A stretch of 64,000 nt of DNA from Micromonospora sp. WMMD961 (GCF_029626145.1 NZ_JARUBJ010000002.1:4499501-4563500); one strand, 5' to 3'; shown: positions 16,942 to 26,800, numbered from the stretch's first letter. Numbers and translations are program-made. Notes: generated by a model not told the origin, from the sequence alone.

Positions 16942-16976
16942 GTCGCCCGCCCTGAGTGGGCCCCAGGGCGGGCGAC
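16942..16976. terminator. Bidirectional hairpin between convergent genes
   Basis: GTCGCCCGCCCTG at 16942-16954 pairs perfectly with CAGGGCGGGCGAC at 16964-16976. It sits between the ABC exporter and the PepSY gene and can end both transcripts. Confidence 0.75.
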
Positions 16977-16988
16977 GGCATCAGACGA

Positions 16989-17522
16989 TCAGTCGTCGTC
17001 GTCCTTGTCGTCCGCGTCGTCGTCCTTGTCGTCAGCGTCGTCATCGTCGTCGTCGTCGACCGGCTCCTGCTCGGCCGTGACCACCGAGCCGTTGTCCCGG
17101 TCGACGTCCACCTCGTGTTCGGTGTCGCCAGCGACGATCTCGACGCTCCACACCGGCCGGCCGTTCTCCTGCTCGGCCTCGACCTCGACGATCTGACCGC
17201 CACCGGCCTTGGCGAGCGCGATCTCACCGGCGCGCTTCTCGTCGACCGCGCTACCCGCCGGAGCACCACCGGCCGGCGCACCGCTCGACGGGGCGCCGCT
17301 CGACGGCGTACCCGATGGGGTGTCGGCCGACGGCGAACCGCTGGCCGACGGCGAACCGCTGGCACCGGACGCGTCTGTGGGCGTCGGGGCCACGGTCGCC
17401 GCGGCGAGGGTCGCGCCGCCCGACCGCGAGTCGTTCGCGGCGTTGACGCCCAGCGCGACCCCGGCCACCGCCAGCACCGCCGAACCGCCGACCGACGCCA
17501 GAAGCAGATTGGTGCGCTTCAT
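16989..17522 (-). CDS. Secreted or anchored PepSY-domain protein with acidic tail
   Basis: 177 residues from ATG 17522 (AGGAAAGG upstream). A hydrophobic N-terminal helix (LLLASVGGSAVLAVAGVALGV) serves as signal or anchor. A Ser/Pro/Gly-rich linker with tandem GSPSA and SSGAP words follows, then one PepSY domain (about 97-150: AGEIALAKAGGGQIVEVEAE, VWSVEIVAGDTEHEVDVDRDNGSV). It ends in a run of Asp residues broken by Ala and Lys. PepSY domains often inhibit peptidases or sense at the surface. The Asp tail could bind calcium or other cations, which is inference. Confidence 0.85.
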   Translation of the reverse strand: MKRTNLLLASVGGSAVLAVAGVALGVNAANDSRSGGATLAAATVAPTPTDASGASGSPSASGSPSADTPSGTPSSGAPSSGAPAGGAPAGSAVDEKRAGEIALAKAGGGQIVEVEAEQENGRPVWSVEIVAGDTEHEVDVDRDNGSVVTAEQEPVDDDDDDDADDKDDDADDKDDDD

Positions 17523-17680
17523 CGTGGTGTCCACCTTTCCTCGGTTGTCGACTTCGAGGATCGGCTGAACCGGGATAGCGGCGCGCTGTCCGAACGCTAA
17601 GGCCGGGTTAAGCCGGGTGGCGACCCAGGACAACCAACGGCGTCGGCTTCGCGCCGAGCCTTCCGGGCGGCCCGAACGGG

Positions 17681-18160
17681 TCAGAGCGCCATCTTCATGA
17701 AGACGTCGGCGCGGGCGTACGGCGGCAGCGGGACCTGCTCCGGACCGACGTGCTGGAAGCCGGCAGTTTCGTAGAGGTGCACGGCGTTCGGAAGCTTGGT
17801 GCTGCTGCCCAGGAACAGGGTGGCCGCGCCAAGCTGGCGGGCGCGCTCGATCGCCGCCTCGATGAGCTGGCGGCCGAGGCCCTGGCCACGCAGCGCCGGG
17901 GTCAGCGCCATCTTCGACAGTTCGAAGACGTCGTCCGAGCTGCGGACCAGGGCGACGCAGCCAATGATCTTCGTACCGTCGCGGACGATCAGCACGTCAC
18001 CGCCCGGTTCGACGATGGCGGCGAACGGGTCGTCGAGCGTCTTGCGGTCCGACTCCTCGATGGTGAAGAAGTGGGAGATCCATTCCTCGTTCAACGTCCG
18101 GAAGGCCTCCGCCTCCTCGGCGGTCGTCATGGACGTCACGGTCAGTGTGCTCGGGTTCAT
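17681..18160 (-). CDS. GNAT-family N-acetyltransferase
   Basis: 159 residues, ATG at 18160. It has the GNAT core: strand IIGCVALV, strand FELSKMALTPALRGQGLGRQLIEAAI with the acetyl-CoA pyrophosphate loop RGQGLG, and the terminal TLFLGSSTKLPNAVHLYETAGF motif. It transfers acetyl from acetyl-CoA to an unknown amine. Similar proteins act on amino acids, small toxins or protein N-termini. It is a single-gene unit with no informative partner. Confidence 0.92.
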   Translation of the reverse strand: MNPSTLTVTSMTTAEEAEAFRTLNEEWISHFFTIEESDRKTLDDPFAAIVEPGGDVLIVRDGTKIIGCVALVRSSDDVFELSKMALTPALRGQGLGRQLIEAAIERARQLGAATLFLGSSTKLPNAVHLYETAGFQHVGPEQVPLPPYARADVFMKMAL

Positions 18161-18259
18161 GGCCCGATTCTCCGGTGGCCGCTATTCGAACGTCCAATGC
18201 TCGAAGTCGCGGGTCGAGCTCCCTCACCTGCTCGGTGTAGAACCGGCCCGACGGCACGG

Positions 18260-18814
18260 CTAGCCGCGCCGGTTGAGCTCCGCCTCCAACCGCTGGACGA
18301 GGGTCTTGCGGTCCTTGCTGGCGCGCTCGTTCCGCAGGGCGGTCTTGAGCTGTCGCGTGTCCAGGCCGCGGACCAGCTTGACCGCCTCGGTGACAGACAT
18401 CTCCGTCATCCGGCCGGCCGTCGTGGCGTCTCGCCGCGCCCGTTTGGCCGGCCCGGTGTTGGCGACGTACTGCTTGCCGGTTCGCGAGGCTTCGCGCTTC
18501 TTGGTGTCGGTTGCGCGCTTCTGGCTCTCCGACATCTCGTCCCAGGCCTTCTTGGGCAGGTAACGGCTCGTCGTGCCTCCCTTGCGCGCCCGGGTGTCAC
18601 CCTCTTTCGTCTGCCACTTCTCGTTGCCCCAGCGCTGCAGGGCCTTCTGCCGCTCGTCCTTTTGGCCCAGGAATCCCCCGCCGCGCTTCTTGTACTCCTG
18701 CGTGACCAGTTGCGACTTGCGCGCCGACCACTGTCCCGGCCTGCCGCCCTTGTCGGATGCCTTGATCTCTTCTTTGATCTGCTCTCTGAGCTCGGGTTTC
18801 GTGTACCGCGCCAT
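18260..18814 (-). CDS. DUF5872-type basic protein
   Basis: 184 residues, ATG at 18814. It is strongly basic, with the segment ELREQIKEEIKASDKGGRPG, the words QWSARKSQLVTQEYKKRGGG and YLPKKAWDEMSESQKRATDTKKREASRTGKQYVANT split across the first 130 residues, as I recall for DUF5872. The C-terminal part (about 135-184) is a separate helical SAP- or Rho-N-like segment (TEAVKLVRGLDTRQLKTALR), which may bind nucleic acid. The function is unknown. Homologues occur in phages and bacteria, so DNA- or RNA-binding is a reasonable inference. Confidence 0.75.
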   Translation of the reverse strand: MARYTKPELREQIKEEIKASDKGGRPGQWSARKSQLVTQEYKKRGGGFLGQKDERQKALQRWGNEKWQTKEGDTRARKGGTTSRYLPKKAWDEMSESQKRATDTKKREASRTGKQYVANTGPAKRARRDATTAGRMTEMSVTEAVKLVRGLDTRQLKTALRNERASKDRKTLVQRLEAELNRRG

Positions 18815-18842
18815 GGCTGGCAGCTACCCGGCACCGCAGCGC

Positions 18843-20132
18843 CTATGCCTCCGGCAGCGACGTCGGCGGCCGGAGCCGGAGCAGCACCTGCGCCCCGCCA
18901 CCCGGACCGGCCCGCAGATCCAGGCGACCGCCGGCGGCCTTTGCGGCGCGCCGGGCGATGTCCAGGCCGAGACCGGTCGAACCGGCCGCACTAGCGCCTC
19001 GTCGGACCGCGCCGGCCGGCATGCCCGGACCCTCGTCGGCGACGCTGAGGACCACCTCCCCGGCCTCGCGGGCGAGGCGGACGGCGAACGGTGTGCCGTC
19101 CGGGGTGTGCGCGAAGACGTTGCCGAGCAGTGCGTCCACGGCCGCAGTCAGGTGGTCGGCGGCCACCCCGACCGGGAGAGGCCCAGGTGCCAGGTCGACT
19201 GTGACGGCACGGCCGGTGTCCTCGGCCAGCACCGACCAGAACGCGACCCGGTCGGCGACGATCGCCGCCGCGTCCGAGGCGGCCGGTTGCGCCGCCGGCG
19301 AGTGACGCCACCGGGCCTGCCGGATCAGCCCGGTGACCGCCCGTTCGAGGCCGTCGGCGGCGGCGGTGATCCGGGCGGCGTCGTCCGGGTCACGCAACGA
19401 CTCCGCCTCCAACCGCAACGCCGTCAGCGGGGTACGCAACTGGTGCGACAGGTCGGCGACCTGTTCGCGCTCCTGGACCAGGAGCACCTGGATCCGGGTG
19501 GCGAGATGGTTGAGCGCACCGGCCACCTCGCGCAGCTCGGCCGGGCCGGCGGGGGTGACCCGGGCGTCCAACTCGGCGTTGGCCAGCCGGTGCGAGACGG
19601 CCGAGAGGTCGCTGATCGGCCGGACCAGGGTGCGCGCCAGCCGGTCGGCGACCAGCAACCCGATCAGCACGAGGATCACGCCGAGCAGCGCCAGTACCAG
19701 CCACGCCCGGGTGACCCCGGCGGTCAGCTCGTGCTGCGGCACCGCGATCCGGATCACGCCGGTGCCGTCCGCCCGGCCCTGCACGGCGATGACCACCTCC
19801 CGACCGGCCGCCGACTCCCCGGTGAGGCTCTGTCCGCGCGCGGCGAGGGCCACCGCCGGCGTACGAGGTGTCTGGGCGCCGAGCACCGTCCCGTCCGGCA
19901 GGAAGACGCTCACCTGTCGTCCGGACTCCGCCGCGAGTTGCTCGACGGTGAGCCGGATGGTCGCCGTGTCGGCGGTGCCGACCACCGGCACCAGACTCTG
20001 CGCGTCGGCGGTGGCCCGGACGGTGGCCCGGTCCTCCGCGACGGTACGGACCAGCAACGCCAGCGGCACCAGGAACGCGACGAGGGTGAGCACGCTGACC
20101 GCGGCGACCAGCAGAGCGAGCCGCGCCCTCAC
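18843..20132 (-). CDS. Two-component sensor histidine kinase
   Basis: 429 residues from GTG 20132, which overlaps the stop of the response regulator (GTGA). Two membrane helices (about 4-28 and 144-163) flank an extracytoplasmic sensor domain of about 110 residues. HAMP follows, then the dimerisation box with His230 (DLSHQLRTPLTALRLEAESL) and a HATPase domain with DEGPGM and GLGLDIA. The N-box reads ALLGNVFAHTP. It phosphorylates the adjacent OmpR-type regulator. The stimulus is unknown; the sensor domain has no recognised fold signature. Confidence 0.93.
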   Translation of the reverse strand: MRARLALLVAAVSVLTLVAFLVPLALLVRTVAEDRATVRATADAQSLVPVVGTADTATIRLTVEQLAAESGRQVSVFLPDGTVLGAQTPRTPAVALAARGQSLTGESAAGREVVIAVQGRADGTGVIRIAVPQHELTAGVTRAWLVLALLGVILVLIGLLVADRLARTLVRPISDLSAVSHRLANAELDARVTPAGPAELREVAGALNHLATRIQVLLVQEREQVADLSHQLRTPLTALRLEAESLRDPDDAARITAAADGLERAVTGLIRQARWRHSPAAQPAASDAAAIVADRVAFWSVLAEDTGRAVTVDLAPGPLPVGVAADHLTAAVDALLGNVFAHTPDGTPFAVRLAREAGEVVLSVADEGPGMPAGAVRRGASAAGSTGLGLDIARRAAKAAGGRLDLRAGPGGGAQVLLRLRPPTSLPEA

Positions 20133-20824
20133 GGCTGTGCCGCCGGCGCTTCCAGACGGACACCGACTCCACGCACGGTGTGCAGGTAGCGAGGCTGCTG
20201 CGCGTTCTCCCCTAACTTGCGACGCAACCAGGACAGGTGCACGTCGACCGTCTTGTCGGCGCCCCCGTACGGGATCTGCCACACCTCGGTGAGCAGCTCA
20301 CGTTTGGTGACCACCTGGCCGGGTCGGCCGGCGAGGTGGTGCAGCAGGTCGAACTCGCGGGGGGTCAGCTCGACCGTCACCCCGTCCAGGGTGACCTGCC
20401 GGGCCCGGGGGTCGACGCGCAGCCCACCGACGACGAGTGCCGGCTCCTGCGCGTCGGCACCGGAGGGACCCCGCCGCAGCACCGCGCGGGCGCGGGCGTC
20501 GAGCTGCGCCGCGGTGAACGGCTTGACCACGTAGTCGTCGGCACCCGCGTCGAGCACCCGCACGATCTCGGTTTCGTCGTCGCGCGCGGTGGCCACGATG
20601 ACCGGTACCGAGCTGACCGCGCGCAGCATCCGCAGCAGTTCACGCCCGTCCAGGTCGGGCAGGCCCAGGTCGAGCACGACGAGATCGGGCCGGTCCTCCA
20701 GCGCGTCGCGGAGCCCGGCCATCGCGGTCGAGGCCGCGGCCACCGCATGGCCGCGTTCCCGGAGGGCACGGATCAGCGGGGTACGGATGGTCAGGTCGTC
20801 CTCGATGAGCAGCAGGCGGGCCAC
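20129..20824 (-). CDS. OmpR-family response regulator
   Basis: 231 residues from GTG 20824 (VARLLLIEDD), chosen because receiver domains begin at this point. The phospho-acceptor is Asp52 (VVLDLGLPD), with acidic pocket ED at 8-9 and the conserved Lys in DYVVKPF. The C-terminal winged helix (VELTPREFDLLHHLAGRPG, KTVDVHLSWLRRKLG, VRGVGVRLE) binds DNA as a dimer. It is the first gene of a two-gene operon with the kinase and is divergent from the anchored protein at 20927, a likely target. Confidence 0.94.
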   Translation of the reverse strand: MARLLLIEDDLTIRTPLIRALRERGHAVAAASTAMAGLRDALEDRPDLVVLDLGLPDLDGRELLRMLRAVSSVPVIVATARDDETEIVRVLDAGADDYVVKPFTAAQLDARARAVLRRGPSGADAQEPALVVGGLRVDPRARQVTLDGVTVELTPREFDLLHHLAGRPGQVVTKRELLTEVWQIPYGGADKTVDVHLSWLRRKLGENAQQPRYLHTVRGVGVRLEAPAAQP

Positions 20825-20926
20825 AGGTGGCAGGCTAACCGCTGCCGCCGCCGGCGAGGCGCACGTTAACAGTGCCTTAGCCTCCGGATATGCCGGTGAC
20901 AACGATGGATCGGGGATAGTCGGAGC

Positions 20927-21409
20927 ATGGCCCGTCGTTCCATTCTCGTCGCCGCCGGGTGGGTGGCCACCGCCGCCGTGGCGACCCTGATCGGGTTGGG
21001 TGCGATCCGGTTGGTGGGCGAGAGCCTCACCGGCACACCGGGTGGGGTGCGTAGCGAGGCCGAGATCGAACGGGCGCTCGCCGCACCGGAACCGGTGCCC
21101 ACCGGCACGACGGGTGCCGCCTCCACCGCAGCGGGCACGAGCGCATCACCGGGCGGAACGAGCGCCGCGCCGAGCGCCAGCTCCGGGGTCCGTCGGGGGT
21201 TCGCCACCGACGGCGGCACGGCCGTGGCCGAGTGCGGCCCCGGCGGCGTACGCCTCGTCTCCTGGGCGCCCGCCCAGGGTTACCGGGTCCGCGACGTGGA
21301 CCGGGGCCCGGACGACGACGTCGAGGTCACGTTCCAGGGGGCGGCACGGGAGTACGAGTTGAAGGTGCGCTGCATCGGCGCGGAGCCGGTGGCTGTCGCC
21401 GACGACTGA
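20927..21409 (+). CDS. Anchored or secreted protein of unknown function
   Basis: 160 residues, ATG at 20927 with CGGAG close upstream. One N-terminal membrane helix (ILVAAGWVATAAVATLIGLGAIRLV) is followed by a low-complexity Ala/Ser/Thr/Gly linker and a small compact domain (about 95-155: GGTAVAECGPGGVRLVSWAPAQGYRVRDV, FQGAAREYELKVRC) with two cysteines likely to pair. I do not recognise the domain. The gene is divergent from the two-component regulator, with 102 bp between starts, so it may be regulated by it or act as an accessory sensor. Confidence 0.75.
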   Translation: MARRSILVAAGWVATAAVATLIGLGAIRLVGESLTGTPGGVRSEAEIERALAAPEPVPTGTTGAASTAAGTSASPGGTSAAPSASSGVRRGFATDGGTAVAECGPGGVRLVSWAPAQGYRVRDVDRGPDDDVEVTFQGAAREYELKVRCIGAEPVAVADD

Positions 21410-21446
21410 CGACCGGCGAGCAGTCGTGGTGCGGGGCGCGGCGGGC

Positions 21447-21896
21447 TCACCGGCGTTGCAGGGCGTCCACCAACCGTCGGAGGGTCGCGCGAGCGTCTTC
21501 GAGATCACTGAGGCTGAGGCCGGCCCGGTCCACGACCTCCCGGCGGTCAGCGTCCGAGCGTTCCAGCAGGTCGGTGAGTGTGTCCCGGCCCGCTTCCGTG
21601 AGTGTCACGAGTGGCGCTCGACGGTGATCCGGGTTGTCGCGCAACTCCACCATTGCGGCGCGGGCCAGGTCGTCGACCACCCGCTGCACGCTCTGTCGGG
21701 CCAGGCCGAGTCTGCGCGCCGCGCTCGCGACGGTGCGGGAGCCGTCGGAGAGCACGCTCATCACGTGCCATCGCGCGGCAGTCTGCCCCTCTGCTCGGGC
21801 GAGTTCCTCGCTTGAGCGTCGAGACTCGCCCGCCAGTTCGTACACGTCCGCCATCAGCAGCCGGTACGCGTCGACCCGATCCGTCACGGACAGCAT
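21447..21896 (-). CDS. MarR-family transcriptional regulator
   Basis: 149 residues, ATG at 21896 without a ribosome site, so probably leaderless. The winged helix is typical (SRTVASAARRLGLARQSVQRVVDDL as recognition region, then the wing with DNPDHRRAPLVTLTEAG), flanked by dimerisation helices. It is divergent from the small monooxygenase-like gene, and the 45-bp gap contains an 18-bp perfect palindrome that is its likely operator. The ligand is probably a phenolic or other lipophilic compound, as for MarR proteins generally. Confidence 0.92.
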   Translation of the reverse strand: MLSVTDRVDAYRLLMADVYELAGESRRSSEELARAEGQTAARWHVMSVLSDGSRTVASAARRLGLARQSVQRVVDDLARAAMVELRDNPDHRRAPLVTLTEAGRDTLTDLLERSDADRREVVDRAGLSLSDLEDARATLRRLVDALQRR

Positions 21897-21925
21897 GGTA
21901 CCAATGTTGACAGCCTACTACTCAA

Positions 21926-21943
21926 ATGACAGCATGCTGTCAT
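21926..21943. promoter_or_regulatory. 18-bp perfect palindrome, MarR operator candidate
   Basis: ATGACAGCATGCTGTCAT reads the same on both strands. It overlaps the ATG of the plus-strand gene at 21942. A half site, GACAGCAT, recurs at 21889-21896 over the start codon of the MarR gene itself, so both divergent genes could be shut off. Confidence 0.7.
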
Positions 21944-22298
21944 GATTCTTAGACTGTGGAGCGGGTGGACCGAGCCCGCTCATGCCGACGCCTACGAGCG
22001 GTTGTTGACACAGGACATCGCGCCCGCGATCCTCGCCCGGGGCGTGGACGGGCTCCGGGAGCTTCGGGTTCTGCGTCGCTCGCCGCAGGAACTGGACCCC
22101 GCCACGGGCAGCGAGTTCCTCACCGCCATGACGTTCACCGACTTCGCCGCGGTGTCAGCCTTCACCGGTGGCGATCCGTCAACCTCCGTCGTCCCGCCAG
22201 CCGCCCGCGACCTGCTCGGGCGCTTCGAGCGGCGGTCCCGGCACTATCTGAGTCGTGCGGTGTTCCGCGACGGTGACGGGAGCACCACGCTCGGATGA
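21942..22298 (+). CDS. Small antibiotic-biosynthesis-monooxygenase-like protein
   Basis: 118 residues, ATG at 21942 inside the end of the operator palindrome, so the transcript is probably leaderless. The order of a beta strand (ILRLWSGWT), helix (ADAYERLLTQDIAPAIL), strand (LRELRVLRR), strand (EFLTAMTFTDFAAVSAF) and a C-terminal helix fits the ABM ferredoxin-like fold. Such proteins are heme-free monooxygenases or stress proteins. Catalytic residues are not certain, so this is a fold-level call. It is likely repressed by the divergent MarR protein. Confidence 0.7.
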   Translation: MILRLWSGWTEPAHADAYERLLTQDIAPAILARGVDGLRELRVLRRSPQELDPATGSEFLTAMTFTDFAAVSAFTGGDPSTSVVPPAARDLLGRFERRSRHYLSRAVFRDGDGSTTLG

Positions 22299-22311
22299 GC
22301 CGTCCGTCGCC

Positions 22312-23388
22312 TCACTGACCCGTCGGCTGCTCGCGGTCGGCGTCTCGGCCGAGGGCGACCATGCGCAGGGTCTCCTCTCGACGACGTACGAGCAGCACCC
22401 CGGCCAGGAAGGTCACCGGCCCGACCAGCACCAGCATCGCCCACTGCGCCGGCACCAGGGGAATGGGGTGTCCCATGTGCATCGTCGAAGTGACCCAACC
22501 GGCGAGGGTGCTGTCAATCGCCAGGGCGAGGGCCGCCACCGGCAGGAGCATGACGACGATCCGCCGGCGCACCCCCGGGGTGAGCGTGGCCACCGCGACC
22601 ACCATGGCCGACGCGGCGACCGCCAGACCCGCGACGTAGAGCCAGAGCACCAGCTCACTGCTCGACTCGAGGTCGTAGAAGACCTGGTAGGACACCCCGC
22701 CGACGACGCTGAACGCGGGACTGGTCACCCGGTTCGTCACCAACAGGGCGACCACCGCGACTGGCGCGAGCAGCAGCGCCAGCAGTCGGCGTACGCCCAG
22801 CACCTCGATCGCCCGGCGACGCGGCACCGGGACGGTGAGCGCTGCGGCAGCCACCACGGCGAGGGCGAACTGGGGCAGCGTGTCCACCACGTACGTCGGG
22901 TTGTCAGCCGTCTGCGGGGCGACGAGCGCGCCCCAGCTGAACACGCCGGCCCAGGCCAGACCGGCGGCGACCCAGCGCCACCCGATCAGCACCGCCGCGC
23001 AGACGCCCGCCCAGCCGGCGACGCGCAGCCAGTCGACGAGATCCGGGCGTGCCGACCCGAACCCGGGCGGCAGGCTCCGGGTGAGGACGAGTTGGTCGAG
23101 CAGCGCCTTTCCGGCGACGGTCAGCAGCACGACCCCGACCAGCAGGCCGGTCACCGTCGCCGCGTCCGCCCAGCTCGGCTCGGTGAACCCCCGTGCGCCT
23201 ACCCGCAGCCGCGCCCGCAACCCCGCCCCGACCAGATTCCGCACGTCGACGGCGGCGGGTAGCCGCTGGCCCGGCCGCGCACCGGCGAGGAGCACGGCCA
23301 GCATCTCGTCCTCGTACACCCGGCGGTGTTCCCACGGGTAGACGGCCAGCAGCCGCCGGTAGCGGCGCTCCAGATCGTCGCCGCTCAC
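22312..23388 (-). CDS. Multi-pass membrane protein of a PadR operon
   Basis: 358 residues from GTG 23388, which overlaps the stop of the PadR gene (GTGA). The cytoplasmic N-terminus (LERRYRRLLAVYPWEHRRVYEDEMLAVLLAG) is the motif found on membrane proteins that follow PadR regulators in actinobacteria. About eight to nine hydrophobic helices follow, with no transport or enzyme motif. The protein probably responds to envelope or drug stress under PadR control. Function unknown. Confidence 0.85.
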   Translation of the reverse strand: MSGDDLERRYRRLLAVYPWEHRRVYEDEMLAVLLAGARPGQRLPAAVDVRNLVGAGLRARLRVGARGFTEPSWADAATVTGLLVGVVLLTVAGKALLDQLVLTRSLPPGFGSARPDLVDWLRVAGWAGVCAAVLIGWRWVAAGLAWAGVFSWGALVAPQTADNPTYVVDTLPQFALAVVAAAALTVPVPRRRAIEVLGVRRLLALLLAPVAVVALLVTNRVTSPAFSVVGGVSYQVFYDLESSSELVLWLYVAGLAVAASAMVVAVATLTPGVRRRIVVMLLPVAALALAIDSTLAGWVTSTMHMGHPIPLVPAQWAMLVLVGPVTFLAGVLLVRRREETLRMVALGRDADREQPTGQ

Positions 23389-23732
23389 GCCGCACCCCCG
23401 TCGGTGAGCAGGCCGCCGCGGCGCAGCCGCACCCGGGCGGCGTCCGCGTTGTGTCGCAGCCGGGACGCCTCTTCGCTGAGCCGCCGCGCGCCCAGCGCGG
23501 TGAGGCGGTAGTAGCGGCGAAGCCGTGACTGGACCACCTCTTCTCGTTCGACCTCGATGAGACCGTCGGCGCGAAGCCGGTCGAGGACGGCGTAGAGGGT
23601 GCCGGCGCGCAGCCGCACCCGGCCGTCGGAGATGCGCAGCACGTCCTCGATGACGGCGTACCCGTGCAGGGGCGCCTCGGCGAGCGCGGTGAGCACCAGG
23701 AACGTCGGTTCCCGCAGTGGAGCCTCGGCCAT
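23385..23732 (-). CDS. PadR-family transcriptional regulator
   Basis: 115 residues from ATG 23732 (MAEAPLREPTFLVLTAL). The winged helix is standard PadR (LHGYAVIEDVL, LRAGTLYAVLDRLRADGLIEVER, RRYYRLTALGARRLSEEA). There is no clear ribosome site, so leaderless translation is likely. It is the first gene of a two-gene operon with the membrane protein at 22312, an arrangement where PadR represses its own operon. Confidence 0.92.
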   Translation of the reverse strand: MAEAPLREPTFLVLTALAEAPLHGYAVIEDVLRISDGRVRLRAGTLYAVLDRLRADGLIEVEREEVVQSRLRRYYRLTALGARRLSEEASRLRHNADAARVRLRRGGLLTDGGAA

Positions 23733-23740
23733 GCCAGGCG

Positions 23741-23764
23741 CATATACAGATTGCCGGTATATAC
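23741..23764 (-). promoter_or_regulatory. PadR operator candidate
   Basis: CATATAC at 23741-23747 and GTATATA at 23757-23763 form an imperfect dyad nine bases upstream of the PadR start. The AT-rich arms stand out in this GC-rich DNA, and PadR operators usually carry such ATAT-containing arms. Confidence 0.5.
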
Positions 23765-23825
23765 AAGAGGGAGACGGTACGTGGCCGGCACGGATGCCCG
23801 TGCCGGCCACGTCACCGCTGGCGGT

Positions 23826-26800
23826 TCAGCTGGTGTACGCCTCCACCTCCCAGAGTGAGTGGCCGTATCCGGTGCCCCGGGCGGTGCCGTTGATCCGCAG
23901 GTATCGGCCGTTGGCGTTGAGCGCGGTGTGCTCGTCGACGCCGCCGTCGCCGCCGGTCACCGCTTTCACGGTGGTCCAGGTGGTGCCGTCGTTCGAGGTC
24001 TGGATCTGGTACGCGCTGCTGTACGCCGCCTCCCAGCTCAGCTTGACCCGACCGATCGCGGTCGGGCTGCCGAGGTCGACGCGGATCCACTGCGGGTCGG
24101 AGAAGGTGCTCGACCAGCGGGTGGTGAGGCTGCCGTCGACCGCCTGGGCGCCGGTCACGTCGGCTCCCTCGTTGCTGGACGTCGTCGTCGGCTTGTTCAA
24201 CAGCAGGTTGCCGCCGGTCGGGCCGCCGGTGCCGCCGTACACCTCGAACTCGAACAGTGAGTAGCCCCAGGCGGTGCCCCGGGTGGTGCCGAGGAGTCGG
24301 ACGTACCGGCCGGAGCCGGTGAGCCCGGTCAGGTCGTCCACCCCGCCGTCGCCGCCGGTCACCGTGCGGATCGTCGTAAAGTTCACGCCGTCGGGCGACG
24401 TCTGGATCTGGTACCCGCTGCCGTACGCCGCCTCCCAGGTCAGCTTGACCCGGTTGATGGCGTAGCTGGCACCGAGGTCAACGTCGATCCACTGCGGGTC
24501 ACTGAACGCGCTGCCCCACCGGGTGCCGGCCACCCCGTCGAACGCGTTGGCCGCGACGTACGCACCCTCGAAGCTGGACGCCCGCGCCGGCTTGCCCTGG
24601 GCCAGGTTGCCACCCGGCTCGGGATCCGGGTCGGGGTCCGGGTCCGGCCCGGGGCCGCCGGGGCTGGTGGAGAGGGTGAACTCGTCGATGTCGAAGTACG
24701 GGCCGGTGCCCTTGAAGACCAGGAACAGGGTCCGGGTGCCGGCGAGGGCGGTGATCCCTCCGGTGACCGTGGCGAAGTTGGCGTACCCGCCGGTGGGTGT
24801 GACGGTGGCCGAACCGACCAGCGGGCCGGTGGGCGAGTCGACCCGCAGTTCCAGCGTGCCACCGCCGCCGGCCGGGGCGCCGACCCGGGCGCTGAACGAC
24901 TGGACGCCGGTCAGGTTGTACGGGCGGAACGAGATCCAGTCGTTGTTGTCGACGTAGCCGACAGCCGCGCCACCGTTCCCGGCCGCACCCGCCACGATCT
25001 GGACGCCGGACGAGTCACCGAAGTGCTCGGCCTGACGTACCCGAGGTTGCAGGACGGCCTGGGTGTGCGTGGTCAGCGCGGGCTGACCACCGCCGCCCAG
25101 GTCGGTGTACTCGGCGTCGATGATGCCGAAGATGTTCGCCGCGGTGTCGTGCTCGCCGTCGGCCGAGGTCTGGATGACCCCGGAGCAGCCCTGCACACTG
25201 CCGAGCTGGTGGCCGTGCGAGTCGTGACCGAGGACGTAGTTCACCTTGACCCGGGCGCAGTTGATCGCACCGTCCTGGGCGTCGGTGACGGTGACGGTGA
25301 ACGGCACCGCGTCCCCGAAGCTGAAGGTCTGCCCGTTCAACGGGGTGTTCACGGTGACCACCGGGGCGCTGTTGCCGACCGTGACCACCACGCTCGCGGT
25401 CCCCGTCTTGCCGGTGCTGTCCCGGACCGTCAACGTCGGGCTGCGGGTCCCGTTGGTGGTGTACGTGAAGCTCGGGTTCGCCGCGGTCGAGTCGGTGGTG
25501 CCGTTGTTGTCGAAGTCCCAGGCGTAGGTGAACGGGTCCCCGTCCGGGTCGAGGGTGCCGGCGGAGGAGAAGGCCACGGTCAGCGGCGCGGTGCCACTGG
25601 TCGGGGTGGCGGACACCTTCGCCACGGGTGCCCGGCCCTCGCGGGCGTACTCGATGCGGTACAGCGCCGAGTTCGCGTCGCCGTTGAACCAGCCGGTGCC
25701 GTAGTCGAGGACGTAGAGCGCGCCGTCGGGGCCGAACTCCATGTCCATGACCTGGGTGCCGGTCCACGGGAACGGGTTGATCTTCAGTGGCTGGCCGGTC
25801 GAGTCGAGCTTGATGTTCTTGATCCAGCGGCGACCGAACTCACCGGCGAAGTACGTCCCGTCGTAGTACTCGGGGAACGCCACCGCTGAGGTGCTGTTCC
25901 GGTCGTACCGGTAGACCGGTCCGCCCATCGGCGACAGGCCGCCGCCGGTGAACTCCGGCGGCGAACCGGAGCCGCCGTACGGCAGCCAGGCCGGGATGGC
26001 CGGCGGGAGCTGGGTGATGCCGGTGTTGTTCGGCGAGTTGTTCACCGGCCCACCCGCGCAGTCGAACTTCGCCCCGGACGGGCCGGACGGGAAGGTGTAG
26101 TCGTTGTACGCGTCGTTGCGGGCGGTGCAGTAGGGCCAGCCGTAGAAGCCGGGCCGGTCGATCCGGGCGAACTCGACGTTGCCCGCCGGGCCGCGGTTCG
26201 GGTCGGCGGTGCCCGCGTCCGGGCCGTAGTCGCCGAGGTAGACGATGCCGGTGGCCTTGTCCACGCTCATCCGGAACGGGTTGCGGAAGCCCATCGCGTA
26301 GATCTCCGGGCGGGTCCGCGCGGTGCCCGGGGCGAACATGTTGCCGGTCGGGATGGTGTAGCCGCCGGCCGCGCTCGGCTTGATCCGGAGCACCTTGCCG
26401 CGCAGGTCGTTGCTGTTCGCCGAGGTGCGCTGGGCGTCGAAGGCCGGGTTGCGCCCGGCCCGCTCGTCGATCGGGGTGAAGCCGGCCGAGTCGAACGGGT
26501 TGGTGTCGTCGCCGGTGGACAGGTAGAGGTTACCCGCCGCGTCGAAGTCCATGTCGCCGCCGACGTGGCAGCACATGCCCCGGCTGGTCGGCACGTTGAG
26601 GATCAGCGTCTCGCTGGCCAGGTTGATGGTGTTGTCCGCGTTGACGGTGAACCGGGCCAGCCGGTTGACGCCGTCCCAGACGGCGAAGTCGGCCGGGGTG
26701 CCGGTGGCCGGTGCGCCGCCACCGGGTGTGCTCAGTGGTGGGGCGTAGAACGCGTACACCCAGCGGTTGGTGGCGAAGTTGGGGTCGGCCTTGATGCCCT

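Noticed and set aside
20217..20869. Plus-strand frames opposite the response regulator
   Set aside because: The minus-strand response regulator has a complete receiver and winged-helix domain with correct codon bias.
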